Source: Desmodesmus armatus
Lineage: Eukaryota > Chlorophyta > Chlorophyceae > Sphaeropleales > Scenedesmaceae
NCBI GenBank assembly: GCA_007449985.2
Contig: VIIQ02000032.1
Location: 310,001 to 374,000, forward strand
Direction of reading: 5' to 3'
DNA: 64,000 nt
Part shown: in pieces, positions 10,140 through 21,734 of the stretch
Position numbering within the stretch: the first letter of the stretch is position 1
How the letters are laid out: each line of letters starts with the position of its first letter
The notes under the pieces: generated by a model
What the model saw: the letters and a program-made list of their open reading frames with translations, nothing else
Told to the model about the DNA's origin: nothing
The model's database searches: none
Translations under genes and position numbers: made by a program

Positions 10140-13100
10140 ATGGGCCCATCTGGCCTCCTCATCTACGTTCTTGCTGGTGCCCTGTGTGCTCTGTACACAG
10201 CAGACACGCTGCTCGTCGCATACAACTACAGATATCACAGCATCAACCCCCCAAGCAGCAAGCTACTGTTCTACGCTGAAGCCCTGAAGCTGCTGCTGGC
10301 ATCTACCTTCTTCTACTCAGAACGAGCCAATGCTGGTCATAGCATGTACCAGCGTCTCAGCGACCAGCAGCTGCACTCACATAATGGGAAGCTGGCCCCA
10401 GATCAACCTTGGCACGTCAGAGGCGCTGACAGCGTCAAGACCTGGCTGATGGGGATGGCCGTGTTTTCTGTGCCAGCAGCATGCTACTTTACTACAAACA
10501 AGTAAGCAGCAGGGGCTGCATGCATGTGGATAGTGGAGCCAACAGCAGCAGGGTTGGCTGATCGCATATACGCGTATATACCAACTAGCATGGGCATGGC
10601 CTGGCCGATGTCCCAGCCTAGCACATGTGCATGCACCCCCCATGCACCCCGTACCGGCTGCAAGGGCCATGGTTTGAAACATCACACCATGCAGAACTTG
10701 CACGCTTTGACACACTCCACTCACAAGCACTGATACCTCTCTTGCCCAACCTGTTCTGCCACCACTTTTGCCCCCGCGCCTGCTCTGCAGCCTGTGTTTT
10801 TGGGCCCTCCAGATCATGCCCCCACACACCTACACACTCCTGTCAGACCTCAAGATCATCACCACTGGGGTCCTCAGCTACCTGATGCTCAACAGGCAGC
10901 TCAACAGACGGGCAGGAGCCAGCCTGGTTCTGCTCTTCACCGGCATCTGCCTTGGACAGTATGGCACCAGCACGGACAGCACCAGCACAGCATCGTCCAG
11001 CACAGCAGCAGCCGGGCCCTTGGCTGGGTGCACGGCGTGCTTGTCATGAGCCTTGTGGCTGTCCTGTCAGCCGTGGCTGCGGTCTACACAGAGTGGGTGA
11101 TGAACTTCAGCGCCACATACAAGCATGAGTCGATCAACTTGCAGAACATGCGGCTGTATGCGTCCGGCACGCTGTTCAACGGGCTGTACAGCATCATGAG
11201 GACGCAGCAGTCATCTCTGAGCTCTCTTGAGGACATGAGGCCCACTCACTTGCTGATTGTGATGGGTCTGGCCTTCATGGGGCTGGTCACGGTGAGTCAT
11301 ATTCCATAGTCCTGGTTGACAGGATGAGTCATATTTCATGACTCATGACGCTGCGACAGCGCCCTTGACCCTTGCTTGCAGCGCGTGCTGACAGCTGCAT
11401 ACTGCAGGAAAATGTAGCTTCATGCATGTTGCACAGTGCTGGTGTGCTGTTCCTGCAATATATGGTTATGCATGCTGCATGGTGCTGCAAGCATACCCTG
11501 GCAGCCCCTGAGTTGTGCTCTGACATGCATGCACACTCGTATGATTTCGCGAACCACTCCTTGGCTGCTATGCAATGCATGTTGAGCATGCCCAAGAAGT
11601 GACATGTGCACACATGTGTGATGTTTGCACTGCAGAGCCTGGTCATCAAGCGGTACGGCAACATTGTCAAGATATACGCATCCTGCGTTGCCAGCCTGGT
11701 TGCTGCGGGTGCAAGCTCCTTCCTCCTGCATGACGGGCCAAGCACAGTCTTCTATGTCGGCTGCAGCCTGACCCTGATCGCCACGCTGCAGTTCCAGAAA
11801 GCCCGCAACGAGGTCAGCGCGGCAGCTGCTGACCCCAAGCTCGGCACACAGCAGTCTGGTAACTCAAATGGCAAGGCCGCAGGCAAGTCCGCGTGGAAAA
11901 AGGCTGTTGGTGTCCCTGCGATCGGCGCTCTTGTGCTGGCGCTGATGCTGGCAAGCAGAGCCACCGTCCCCAGCACTGGTAGAATCGGCCCTCAGGGTAC
12001 GAGGGCAGGGATGCTTGCAGGATCTGTGCCAGCACAGGCGGCACAAGCAGCTGCGACAGCTGCCCTAGGCCCCACGACAGCTGTCCCTATGATGGCGCTG
12101 CCGCCCTACCCGCCCACGTGCATCAACAACACGCTCGACAAGATGTACAAGACGGTTTGCCCAATCATGGACTGCCGCACGGATGCCAACTGCACAGTGC
12201 ATGACCCAATCTGCTGCGCATACCTCAACTACCAGATGCTCACGTTTCTTGACCGCTTCCTGAAGGCCAAGTGCCTGCAAGACCAGTATGTTCTCACGCA
12301 TGGCACCGCTTTGGGAGCTGTGAGAGACAAGACCATCCTCCCTCACACCCATGACGTGGACGCTGCGGTCACACCTCTTCTCATTCAGTTCCTGGAGCTC
12401 AATTCCACGCGGCAGGAGCTGTGGCGGTATGGCTATGCCCTGTTCCACTATGACGAATACCGGGGATGGTGGAAGTTGTGTCCGCACAAGCATCATCCTG
12501 CACCAGAGTTCAGGGCGGCCTTCCGGGCCCTAGGAGAGACAGTGAGCGGCTGGCAACGCCGCACCAACCGCACACAGGCAGCGTACTTGGACTTTTGGCC
12601 TATGTGGCCTGTTGTAGATGGCACCACAGACTGCAGGCAGCCGTCTACCATCGTGCAGGATGGTTTCTTGGATGTTCCTTGGGACACAGCGCCTGCCGTG
12701 CTGGGCAGTGGCAGCCATGTGGATGTTTGTGTCCTGCAGAAGGCTGGGTTGGTGAAGGGACGGAAGGGAGATACACGGTTCTGCTCGTTGTACGTGAAGA
12801 CACCATGGACTGTTGCCGCATCTGGGAAAAGCATGGCTCAAGTTGACAACAGCAGCTTCCCTGTGGTTGCCAACTATGAAGAGTGAGTTCAAGCAATCAC
12901 AAACACTGCGCAACCGCGCACTTGCAGGCCCTGCAACATGACTCAGAGACATTGCCCACATGCTCAGTGTGTGCCACGTCGTCATCTGTCAGAAGTCTCA
13001 GTGGCACTCTCTTGGGTCACAACTTGTCATGGCATCATGCCAGTGGCATGGCATGGCATGTGAAGCGGCATCATGCCATGATGGCATGCCTTGTGAAGTG

Positions 13101-13375
13101 CCTTTAATTCAAACAGTCGCAGCCAGAGGGCTTGTGGAGTACACTCAACTGCCTGCTGCCACACCAGCCACCTGCAGCTTCACCCTCTGCGCTGCTGACA
13201 TGGATGCTGTCTGTTGCTGTTGCATGTGTGCTGTGTGCTTGCCTGCAGTGTGTTCAGCACGGTGTACGGCGCAAACTGGCGCACGCCAAACGAAACCCAC
13301 GGCTTTTGGCCTGAGACACCAGATGGCCGCTGGTTGGTGCGCAGCCTTCTGGACAGGCTGTCAGTTACAGCATGA
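10140..13375 (+). CDS. SLC35A-type nucleotide-sugar transporter fused to a LicD/fukutin-like domain
   Basis: Exons 10140-10501, 10791-10958, 11012-11291, 11636-12882 and 13249-13375; the phases close at 727 residues. Residues 1 to about 325 are a multi-pass transporter of the CMP-sialate/UDP-galactose family (SLC35A): hydrophobic helices, the junction-spanning NNLCFWALQIMPPHTY, YTLLSDLKIITTGVLSYLML, and VYTEWVMNFS. After a short polar linker comes one extra hydrophobic helix (about 360-377, VGVPAIGALVLALMLAS), then an Ala/Pro stem. The C-terminal domain has the LicD/fukutin signature around residues 490-515: HGTALGAVRDK, then HTHDVDAAV with the DxD pair. It ends with TVYGANWRTP. At least six N-glycosylation sequons (NNT, NCT, NST, NRT, NSS, NET) lie in this domain, suggesting it is lumenal. 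LicD/fukutin proteins transfer phosphocholine or ribitol-phosphate from CDP donors; the substrate here is unknown. The 53-base intron at 10959-11011 is unusually short but is required by the frame. Confidence 0.8.
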
Positions 13376-13434
13376 GGTAACATTCCTTACATCGCGCGCT
13401 ACTTCAAGTGCAAGCACAGCTAGAAAACTGCCTA

Positions 13435-13491
13435 CGGAAGGGAGGTAAGGTAAATGGCACAGTTAGAGGACCGCCTCCGGAAGGGAGGTAA
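13435..13491. repeat. Short direct repeat pair
   Basis: The same 14 bases (CGGAAGGGAGGTAA) occur at 13435-13448 and 13478-13491, just after the transporter fusion stop codon. The flanks differ. No function is inferred. Confidence 0.7.
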
Positions 13492-14348
13492 ATGACGCAG
13501 GAGTGCCAGGCACTCCTGTTGATACAGAGAAGTGAGGCTGCGCGGCAGCCACGTCCCCACCGTCACCGCACTGCATGTAGAGCTAGCATGTATTTTAGTA
13601 CTTCTGCCGCAGAAGGCCCAATCACCTGTGGATTGTGGAGTGTGCACCGTGCATAGTGCCGCTGCTTGGCTCATTGCCTTTGACAGCGTGCCATGGGAGT
13701 GCGCAGTCACATGGCTGCTTGTCCCAGGTGCTACGGGTGGGGGGTTCGGCAAAGGGTTGGCTCAGTGTTGGTCTTGACAGCGACATGTCATCATCACATG
13801 TCACTGTACAGTGTTCAAGAGTTGGCTACTCACTACTGATATTGGCTGAGCTAGGTTGAACGAGCCTGATGCGGTGCCACTTGAGTGCTGCCGACACAGT
13901 GAAGGCTTATTGGGGCTGCGTGCAGATGCCATCTGCAGGCTGCATGCCAGAGCATGCAGCGTGTTGCTTCTTGTTGAGGCACACTTTTTGTCAGACAGGG
14001 TACGTTGGGTTGCCTGTGTGGGGCTTGTCAAAATGGGGGAATCCAATGATAGCAGTGCTTGCTTTTTTGCCAGGCAAAGTGGGCTGAAACCAGTGCTGGC
14101 GCCATTGCCACGACATGGTGGCACTGCCAGCTCCAGGTGCTGATTAAGTGTACACCAGTGGGGTTTTCAGAACCTTTGGCCCCTGAGGGGGCTGGCAGTG
14201 TGGCACCCGCTGTCTTTGTTGGGCATGATTTTTACCTTGATCGTCGTCATCATCACCAAAGGCAGGTTACATCACACATGGCTGCTGGATATGAAGGGGT
14301 GATTCACCCAGGAATCCAGACGGCAGCCAGCATCATGTTCAAATCAGC

Positions 14349-14366
14349 GTACTACGTATGTAGTAC
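14349..14366. repeat. Short perfect palindrome
   Basis: GTACTAC and GTAGTAC arms of 7 bases around a 4-base loop (GTAT). It lies in G/T-rich DNA downstream of the transporter fusion gene. Confidence 0.7.
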
Positions 14367-15498
14367 ATACGCATGAGCCATCATGACCAGCTGCTGCATC
14401 CAGTGCCAGCTGCAGTGGCGAATTGTTTACACAAGGCATCAAGTCTTATGAAACAGCATGAATGGGATGCAGGTTACGGTGGGTGTGGTTTTTCCCATTG
14501 GGTTCTTATGTGTGGGCTGCCAACGCTGTCTAAGAACATTAAGTTTGCCATTTTCTCTTATTTTCTGGCCGGCACCGCAGGGGGGAGTTAGGGGGTTACA
14601 CTCTGTGTATGACAGAGCTGTATTTTGAAGGAGACAGCAGCTTAGCTGCGACGCGTTGGCAACCTGTTGTGGTGTTTGACACATCCTTACAAGGGTGACC
14701 GCACAGTGCACAACGCCATGCAAGTATGCATGTTTGCAGTTTGGGGACAGCAACAGCGGTTGCTGCTGCATGCCGCCAATGGCACCATATGCATTACAAG
14801 TAGTAGCTGCTGCATGCCTTGTGGTGTTTGTCCCAGGAGCTGCGTGATGGCAGGCACCAGCTTTGTCTACAAGCTGCCATGCTCGGACATGCACAACGCA
14901 GGACCTGGGGAAGCATCCCAGAATGGGAGATGATGTCGGCCACAGGTGCTGGCATTGGGTGTTGGCCATTGCCCTCTTGGGGCAGGTCTGAAGACTGTTC
15001 CGGTGACATTCAATGTCACTGCCAAGTTGGCAGTGCGTGCAATACCGCCGCACGTTGGGCAGGGTTGCATAAGTGGGCGGATATACTGCATGGTATGGCT
15101 TTGTGTTTGTATGCTTGATGGTAGCATGGCTTGAGTTTGTTTGATCATGAACTTGGGGATGCAAGAGTGCAAGTGTAGCTGTCTCACATGGTTGCGTACG
15201 CCTATTGTGCATGTTGTACTGAGCTGCACAGGGTTGCAAGCTCATCAGGCCGGGTCATGTTCAAAGTGCGTGGCTTCTTGGAGCTGTTGCATAGGGACTG
15301 CATTCAGGGCAGCTGCTTGTTCACAACTTCCAATAGCAGTCACTGGCCACAAGCAGCAAGAGCTTTGTGCTACCAATGTGACAGCCAAAGATAGGAAATA
15401 CTCAACAACATAGGCCAACTGCAGGCAACTTCAATATATACAAGGAGCCTCACAGCAGCCGGCGCCAACATTTTGCACTGGCAATGATGCAAGCAGCT

Positions 15499-18400
15499 TC
15501 AGCTCTCCATATCCGCAACACCTTCTGCATGGTCGGCATGCCCATTTCCCTCAACTTTCACTCCCAAGACCCCACCCTCAACCTTCACGCCCACAGCCCC
15601 CATTTCAAACTTCACGACCGCTTGCTCAGACCCAACCCCGGCCAAGGCAGCGACTGCATCTGCTATGGCAGGGTTGTCGGCTGCTGCTGCTGCAGCAGCA
15701 TCTCCGCCAGCCCCTTCCGTATCCTCCCCCAACGCAGCATCCATCTTTTGCACCAGCTGCTGATACCGCAACCGACTTTTATCCCGCTCGGCAACTGCCT
15801 CATCCCGCTGCTGCTGTGCGGCCTGCAGCTGCTGCTGCAGCAATTGCACCTGCTGCCTGGCATCTGATAGCTCCTGCTGGAGTTGCCGATTACTGCTCTC
15901 CAGCTGCTGCACCTGCGCCTGGACTGCAACTGCCGCACCACCGTCCGCACCCCCCGCTGCTGCATCCTGCATGGGCTCGTCGGCGGCACCTGTCGTACTG
16001 TGCGCCTTGCGCTGGCGCTTGCCGCGCCCACTCCCACGACCACCGGCAGCAGCTGCCCTGCCGCCTGGGGCATATTCTGCATCCGCATCTGCACCGTCCC
16101 CATTCTGCCAGCCCTCAGCATCTGCAAAGTCCCCAGAAACTCCCGCACCTCGCTGCCCCGCTAAACCATCATCCGCAGAGACCTGGGTGGATGCTACAGC
16201 CTCTGAAGACCTGCGCGCAGCTGCACTCTGCCGCCGCTTTGTGCCTGCACGAGCCCCCAGCGCTGCTGCCACTTCTGCTGCTGCATAGTCACTGTCACTG
16301 CCGCCACCGTAGTCTTCATCTGAATCTGCTGCTTTACTCTTGCCGCGGCCCCTGCCACGGCCCCTGCTGGCCCGACCGCCCCTGCTGGCCCGACCACCCC
16401 GACTGCCCCTGCCACCACCACGCTTGCGAGGCGACACTGCTTGCTCTGCTTCCGCTTCTGCCTCTTCCGGTGCAGCAGCAGCAGCTGCTGCTGCGTCCTC
16501 AGAGACAGCAGCAGCAGCAGCAACATCTTCCGAAGCAGCAGCAGCGGCGGCGGCAGCAGCAGGAGCAGAGGCAGCAGCAGGAGCGGCCTCAAAGGCTCCC
16601 CGGCTCTGCCGCTCCTGCGTCCGCTGCTGCATGCGCTGCTTCTGGAGCTCTGCTTGCTCGCGCTGCAACCGCTCCTCCTCCATGTATCGCAGCTGCTGCT
16701 GCATCAGGTGCCGCTGCTGCTGCACGATCTTGTACGCCGGATGCCCGGCCATCACATCTGGCAGGGTGTCAGGGGCAGCCTGGAACGCTGCTGCTGCAGT
16801 GCGCTTGGGTTGGCCGGGCCGTGCATTGCTGACGGGGGCATAGTCTGCATCACCTGTGCGCGCACAGAAGCAGGCAGCAGGCGGCGTGTGAGCACGGGTA
16901 TGCGCGGTTGACAAGCCTACTGTCCAGCCAACACAGCAAGTGGACTGACACCAGGCCGCATCTACATGCGGTGGCAAGTGCCAGGCATATGTATGCAAGC
17001 ATCACAAAAAGCTGTTCTGTTCCACAGAATGTGTACACTGCTGCAGCATGTGCGAGATAAACATGACCCAGGGCTACTTAAACAAGACGTGAACCAGTAC
17101 AGTGCACTATAGTGCAGTGCATTGAGTACAGAACAGTGCAGTAAAGTACAACACAGTAATTAGCAACAGAGTCCCCAACAGGGCAAGACGCCCACCTGCA
17201 CCTGCGGCATCTCCGGATTCCCCATCATCATCAGCTGCCCTTGAGCCCGACTGCGACTGCGGGGTGGCGGCTCTCACACCCGCCCTCAACTGCTGCTGCT
17301 GCTGCTGCTGTGCTGCTGGGCCAGCAAAAGCAGCCCCTGCAGCAGCACCTAGAGGTCCTGCCTTGCTGCGTGGGCCGGCTGCTGCTGCTGCGTTTGCTGC
17401 CATCAACGCTGCTGCCCGTGCTGATGCGTTGCCCTGGGCTGCAGCTGGCTTGCAGCCCTTCTTGATGATGTGCAGCTGCAGGACCTTGTCACACCTGTGG
17501 AGCACAGTAACGGCAGCAACAGCAGCAGCAGCGACAGCAGCACAGGACTGAATGCAACAGGAGTAACACACGAAACCAACTGCCCTGCTGCATGGTCACC
17601 TGGCAACATCCTGCCACCACGCGCAGCCATCCAACCTGCTACCTCAGGCCCCCTGGCCATTCAATCACAGCCATGCACCAGCACCAGCACCACCACCCTA
17701 TCACCTGACCAACTGCCTCAGCAAGCTGCCCACTTGCCGCCCCGACCAACCCGTTTCGGGCCTTCGACAAAGGCCCATCAGTGTGGCACTGGTGTTGCTG
17801 TTGCTGCTGCTGCCCCTCCGCCTGTGGCACAGCCAGTGGCTCAAAACGAAAGTGCTTCCAGCGCAAACCTCTAGTGAAGGCCCAGCTGAGGTGAGCCCAG
17901 CACACCTTCACCTCCCCTGTCGCCCAACCCACTGCCCCAGCAACTGCACAGCACAAACCCACGCCGCCCTCACCCACCTGTTGAGGATTTTCATAAAGGG
18001 CCCATCTGGCTGCGGCTGCCAGTGCTGCTGCTGCTGCCGCAGCGCCTCCGCCTGCCGCACCGCCAGCGGCTTGAATTCGAACGGCTCCTTAGTCGCCACC
18101 AGCAAATCACTCTGGTGCAGCCCTAGCTGAGACATCAGCTTGATCACCCACAGCTTGCGGTTGGGTCCATGGGTCTTGTGGTTCTTGCCATACTCGTAAG
18201 GGACAGTGAGGATGCGACCGCCAGGATCCCGCACGATCAGCACATGAGTGGCCTTATGTGCTGGATCGTGCGGCGGCTCCTCCTCCTGCTGCTGGGCTGC
18301 TGCATCCTCACCAGCTGCTGCTGCTGCGGCTTCACCTTCCTGCTGCTGCTGTTGTTGCTGCTCGGCTGCAGCAGCAGGGCTGCCATCACCGCCACCACCA

Positions 18401-21103
18401 GCAGCAGCGGCGGCAGGGTCGCCGGCTTCAGCTGCTGCTGCTGCTGCTTCTGATGCTGCAACGGCTTCTGCTGCTGCCTGCGCTTCAGGGCTGTCAAGTT
18501 TGAAGACGAGTGCATCCATGAGCTTGGCCTGGTTGTTACCCCAGAAGTCATAGGTGCCCTTGGTGAAGTGGCTGGGCTGAGTCTCCTGCAGGACAGTGCA
18601 GATGCACAACAGGTCCAAGCGTCTTACACACAACACCAGATGTGCTGGGGAGTGGCCACACATGAATGTCATTTTGCGGTTTGCCATTGCCTTTTTACCT
18701 TGTGTTGGCTTCAGCAAAAGCATAATGGTGCTGTGTGCCAGGACCCCATGCGACTGTAACAGCTGCGCATGACTGCCTTCCAAAAATCTCACAGTCCCAC
18801 AAGACAGAGCCGCTGTTGGCAGACATGAAAGCACTCCCAGCCAAAAACAGACAGCCCTTGTCTACCCCTCATGCTGCAAACACTCACCCGCCTGAACACC
18901 TCGTGAGGCAACGGCGGCACTGTGTAGCGTGCAGTGCCTGCTTTGCTGCCGCCAATCTTCACAGTTTGCAGCTCCTGCAGGTGGGGCGCAGCAGCAGCAA
19001 CATCCGCAAGGCTATGACAACACACACGGAGCTAAGGATGAGCATGCAGTGTATGCCTCCAAGAAACAAGCCACCCTGCAGGCTTCTACAGCCGCTCCTG
19101 CACGCAGCCTGCAAACAAAGGTCCTCGGTTGCAGCTAAAAGACACAGACAAGGCGAGATGTTTTCTGACAACCTGGGGCGCCAATCCATCCAACCATCAC
19201 CGCAGCACCCCTGATTGCAAGCCACTCAAAGCACTACGCCAACCTACCTGCAGGGTTTGCAGCTCTGGGTCCTGGCATGACACACACAGCACGCGTGTGT
19301 CCAGGCCCTTGCCGCCAGCAGCAGCTGTGCTGGCACCAGGGGCCAGGGGCTGACCGTACGCGCGCACGTAGCAGGCACCATGACAGGCCAGCTGGCAGCC
19401 GTCACACGTCCTGCATGGCACAGGACAGCAGAGGCAGAGGGCGGTGGGTGCGGCCTGAAGGTTGGCCGTTGTGGCATCATGCCACATGATGTAGATAGTT
19501 ATGAAACAGCATTTCCATGCGAGCTCTTAGTACCACGTGCCAGCAGCTTTGCCCCCATGAGGCCTGATCCCAGCCGCGGCTGGCGACGACAGCACATAGG
19601 AGTTGCTTTGAGCACCTTTGCACACCAGCGCCACACCTCCCAAAGCAGCCCTGTACCTGAGTGGTGCTGAGGGGATGGTCTCCTCGCAGAAGAGGCAGTA
19701 CCACATGTGGTCAGTGGGGTCCAGCTTCAGCAGGTCCAACAGCTCCTGCAGCAACAGGCAGCAGGGGTGTGAGGGGTGAGAGGATGAGTGAAGTGGGTGC
19801 CACAAAGTGAGGTGAGTGCCCAGAGTGAGTGAGTGGGGTGATAGCCAGACAGCTGCCCAAGGGTCAGCCTGCCAACCGCCTGCCCGATGGGACCAGCGCG
19901 CCTCACCTAAGACCCCTACTTATTGACGGCATCAGCCTGACAGGCTGTACGCATGCATAGTGGCATACAGACATCGTTCTGATGACACACCCCCGTTGTA
20001 ACCTTGGAACCATTGCAGGAGGACCACTGTTGAGACAACTCATTGTTACTGTGGCTGCTACATGGTTCAGGCCAATCGAAGATTGACCACACATGATGCC
20101 CCTGGCCCTGTGAAGAACACTTGGCATCACCAGAGCAGCTGCCAACTCACCGGCCAGCTGAGCCCCAGTTCTGCCAGCACCACCACAGTCTCAGGCCCAA
20201 AGATGGACCTGCCATGTGCCAGGAATTCAGACACGCTGTTAAAGCTGCCTCCGGAGTAGCCTGCTGCACCGCCAGTGCACGCCTCGCAGCTGCACTTGAT
20301 GAAGGTGGGGGAGGCTGCACTGACCTTGGCCTCACACAGGATGTCAAGCGGCCGGATGGGGCGGCGGTCCTGCAGGACATTTGCGTTTATGCGCAGTCAC
20401 TGCATGGCACTGAGGGTATGACTGTGTAGGTTGCAAGCTGCTGTGAACACTTTCCGCCACCCCTGCGCTGAGGGAATCTACTGGCACGTCATGTCGGGTG
20501 CCGAGGCATGCTGAGGCAGCTGCTGGTTTGAAGAAGCTGGCTGAGCATGCGGTGGTGAACTGTTGACCTACCTGTTTTTGTGGGTCTGCTGTGCAGCAGT
20601 AGAGCGTTTTGCGCTTCAGGATCTTTGCGCAGAGCACCTCCAGGGACCACGCCTCTCCCTCCAAGGTGCTGCGCAGGTCACCCAGCTCAGAGGCAGCTGC
20701 CTTCATCAGAGCCTTGCGGGCCTGTGGCACACACGCAAGGCATGTGTCAACATACAGAAAGCACGGGTTAGGCACGAACATGGGCAATTCACACATGCTG
20801 CAGTGCATGGAGACAGGGACAGACTGGCATGATGTTGCAGGACCCTATACTCGCACAGGCCAGCTGCTATCAAACGTCACTACGCATGCATGACACGGCT
20901 GCATGCACTGCTGGGCTCTGTTCTGCAGGCTGCTGATTGAGAAAATGGCATGGGTGTGACATGTAAGCTTTAGAAGCGACATGCACTTTACTCACGTCGA
21001 TTTTCTCCCTGCTCTTTATGTGCTCAGGTATCAGCTCATGAGGCCTCTGGTGATTCCTGAGCTTGTCACTGGCGGGTTCTGCTGATGCAGCAGCAGCTGC
21101 CAT
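15499..21103 (-). CDS. Nuclear protein with SAND/TDBD-like domain, PHD-like finger and RGG tail
   Basis: Nine exons: 21103-20996, 20721-20572, 20369-20151, 19745-19657, 19410-19248, 18974-18888, 18585-17978, 17494-17196, 16853-15499. All phases agree and give 1025 residues. About residues 90-160 read FIKCSCEACTGG then VSEFLAHGRS, which resembles the Tify-binding/SAND-like domain that precedes PHD fingers in plant nuclear proteins. Next is a PHD-like finger (WYCLFCEETIP, then TCDGCQLACHGACYVRA, then VLCVSCQDPE). A region of unknown fold follows (KGTYDFWGNNQAKLMDALVFKL, TVPYEYGKNHKTHGPNRKLW), broken by Ala/Gln runs. The last exon has a Gln/Arg-rich coiled-coil-like segment, an RGG/RGR cluster (GRASRGGRASRGRGRGRGKS), acidic patches and a final Gln-rich coiled coil. 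This composition suggests chromatin or RNA association; no specific role can be named. The ATG at 21103 is the first in frame, and an open extension reaches 21160. Confidence 0.75.
17745..17865 (-). pseudogene. Decayed copy of an exon 3' end inside an intron
   Basis: In the intron 17977-17495 the minus strand reads FRFEPLAVPQAEGQQQQQQH then DGPLSKARNGLVG. The upstream exon ends with FEFKPLAVRQAEALRQQQQH then DGPFMKILNR. Similarity continues into the following intron sequence. This looks like a local tandem duplication of the exon end plus its donor. The donor in the copy is no longer a usable GT (CCCGAAACGGG replaces the normal splice context), so the copy is probably spliced out. Confidence 0.7.
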
Positions 21104-21734
21104 GACACCAGCCTCGCCAGTGGCGACCTGCTGCTGTGGTGGCTTGCCCAGCTGCTGCAAGGCACCCGTGAGGGTTGGTGGGAAGCGATAGGCCTACTTC
21201 GTGCTCTCAGAAAGCCAGTAAGAAGCCAGAGCAGTCTAGAAAACGACAGAGACAAAATTGCTCTCGTGATCTGAATGCTGAGGTATTGGTACTGTGATGT
21301 GCTCTGATAGAGAAAGCTTATGAGACAACAATTGAACGTGAGGAATTATCATTGATACGCGGCGGGCGTTGAGACGAGTCACCACCTCGTCTCTGCTTCT
21401 GCAACAGCTGAGGTATAAGTGGCATGCAGCACACGCCTTGCCGAAGACAATGCAGCAGTACAATGAGCACGTCATAATAGTTCAGTCAGTACTTTGTCCA
21501 ATCGTTGACCTGATTCGTCCAAGGTTGTCAGACTTCGCAGGTGTAAAGTACTGGACGTAGTAGTCTTGCCCAGAACGATAGGGGATTGTACCTGCCAATC
21601 CTTCCAGTGGTAACGTCGCCGTAAAGGCTTTCAAAGAAAACTGCCACCGGGCTATCTGCAGCTGTTGCATTTTCCCGGGCTCTTGCCCACAAGGCGGGCC
21701 AGGCGCTGCATCAAAGCCGTTGATAGCCGTCAAA
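21104..21734. other. Divergent promoter region of the PHD gene and the kinase gene
   Basis: About 630 bases separate the two proposed start codons, which face away from each other. No coding segment is evident, and no clear TATA box stands out. Confidence 0.4.

Larger units (their letters stand above)
13376..15498. other. Convergent gap after the transporter fusion gene
   Basis: This probably holds the 3' UTRs of the transporter fusion gene (plus) and the PHD gene (minus). It is G/T-rich on the plus strand over most of its length. A 14-base direct repeat (CGGAAGGGAGGTAA at 13435 and 13478) and a small palindrome near 14349 are present. No protein-like segment was found, although a long uninterrupted frame runs 14439-15245 on the minus strand. 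Confidence 0.5.

Noticed and set aside
14439..15245. 268-codon open frame on the minus strand
   Set aside because: No family resemblance and no splice context. Composition (Cys/His/Thr-rich) fits a chance frame opposite G/T-rich flank.
15816..16832. 338-codon open frame on the plus strand
   Set aside because: Antisense to the Gln/Ala/RGG-coding last exon of the PHD gene; CAG-type repeats keep all frames open.
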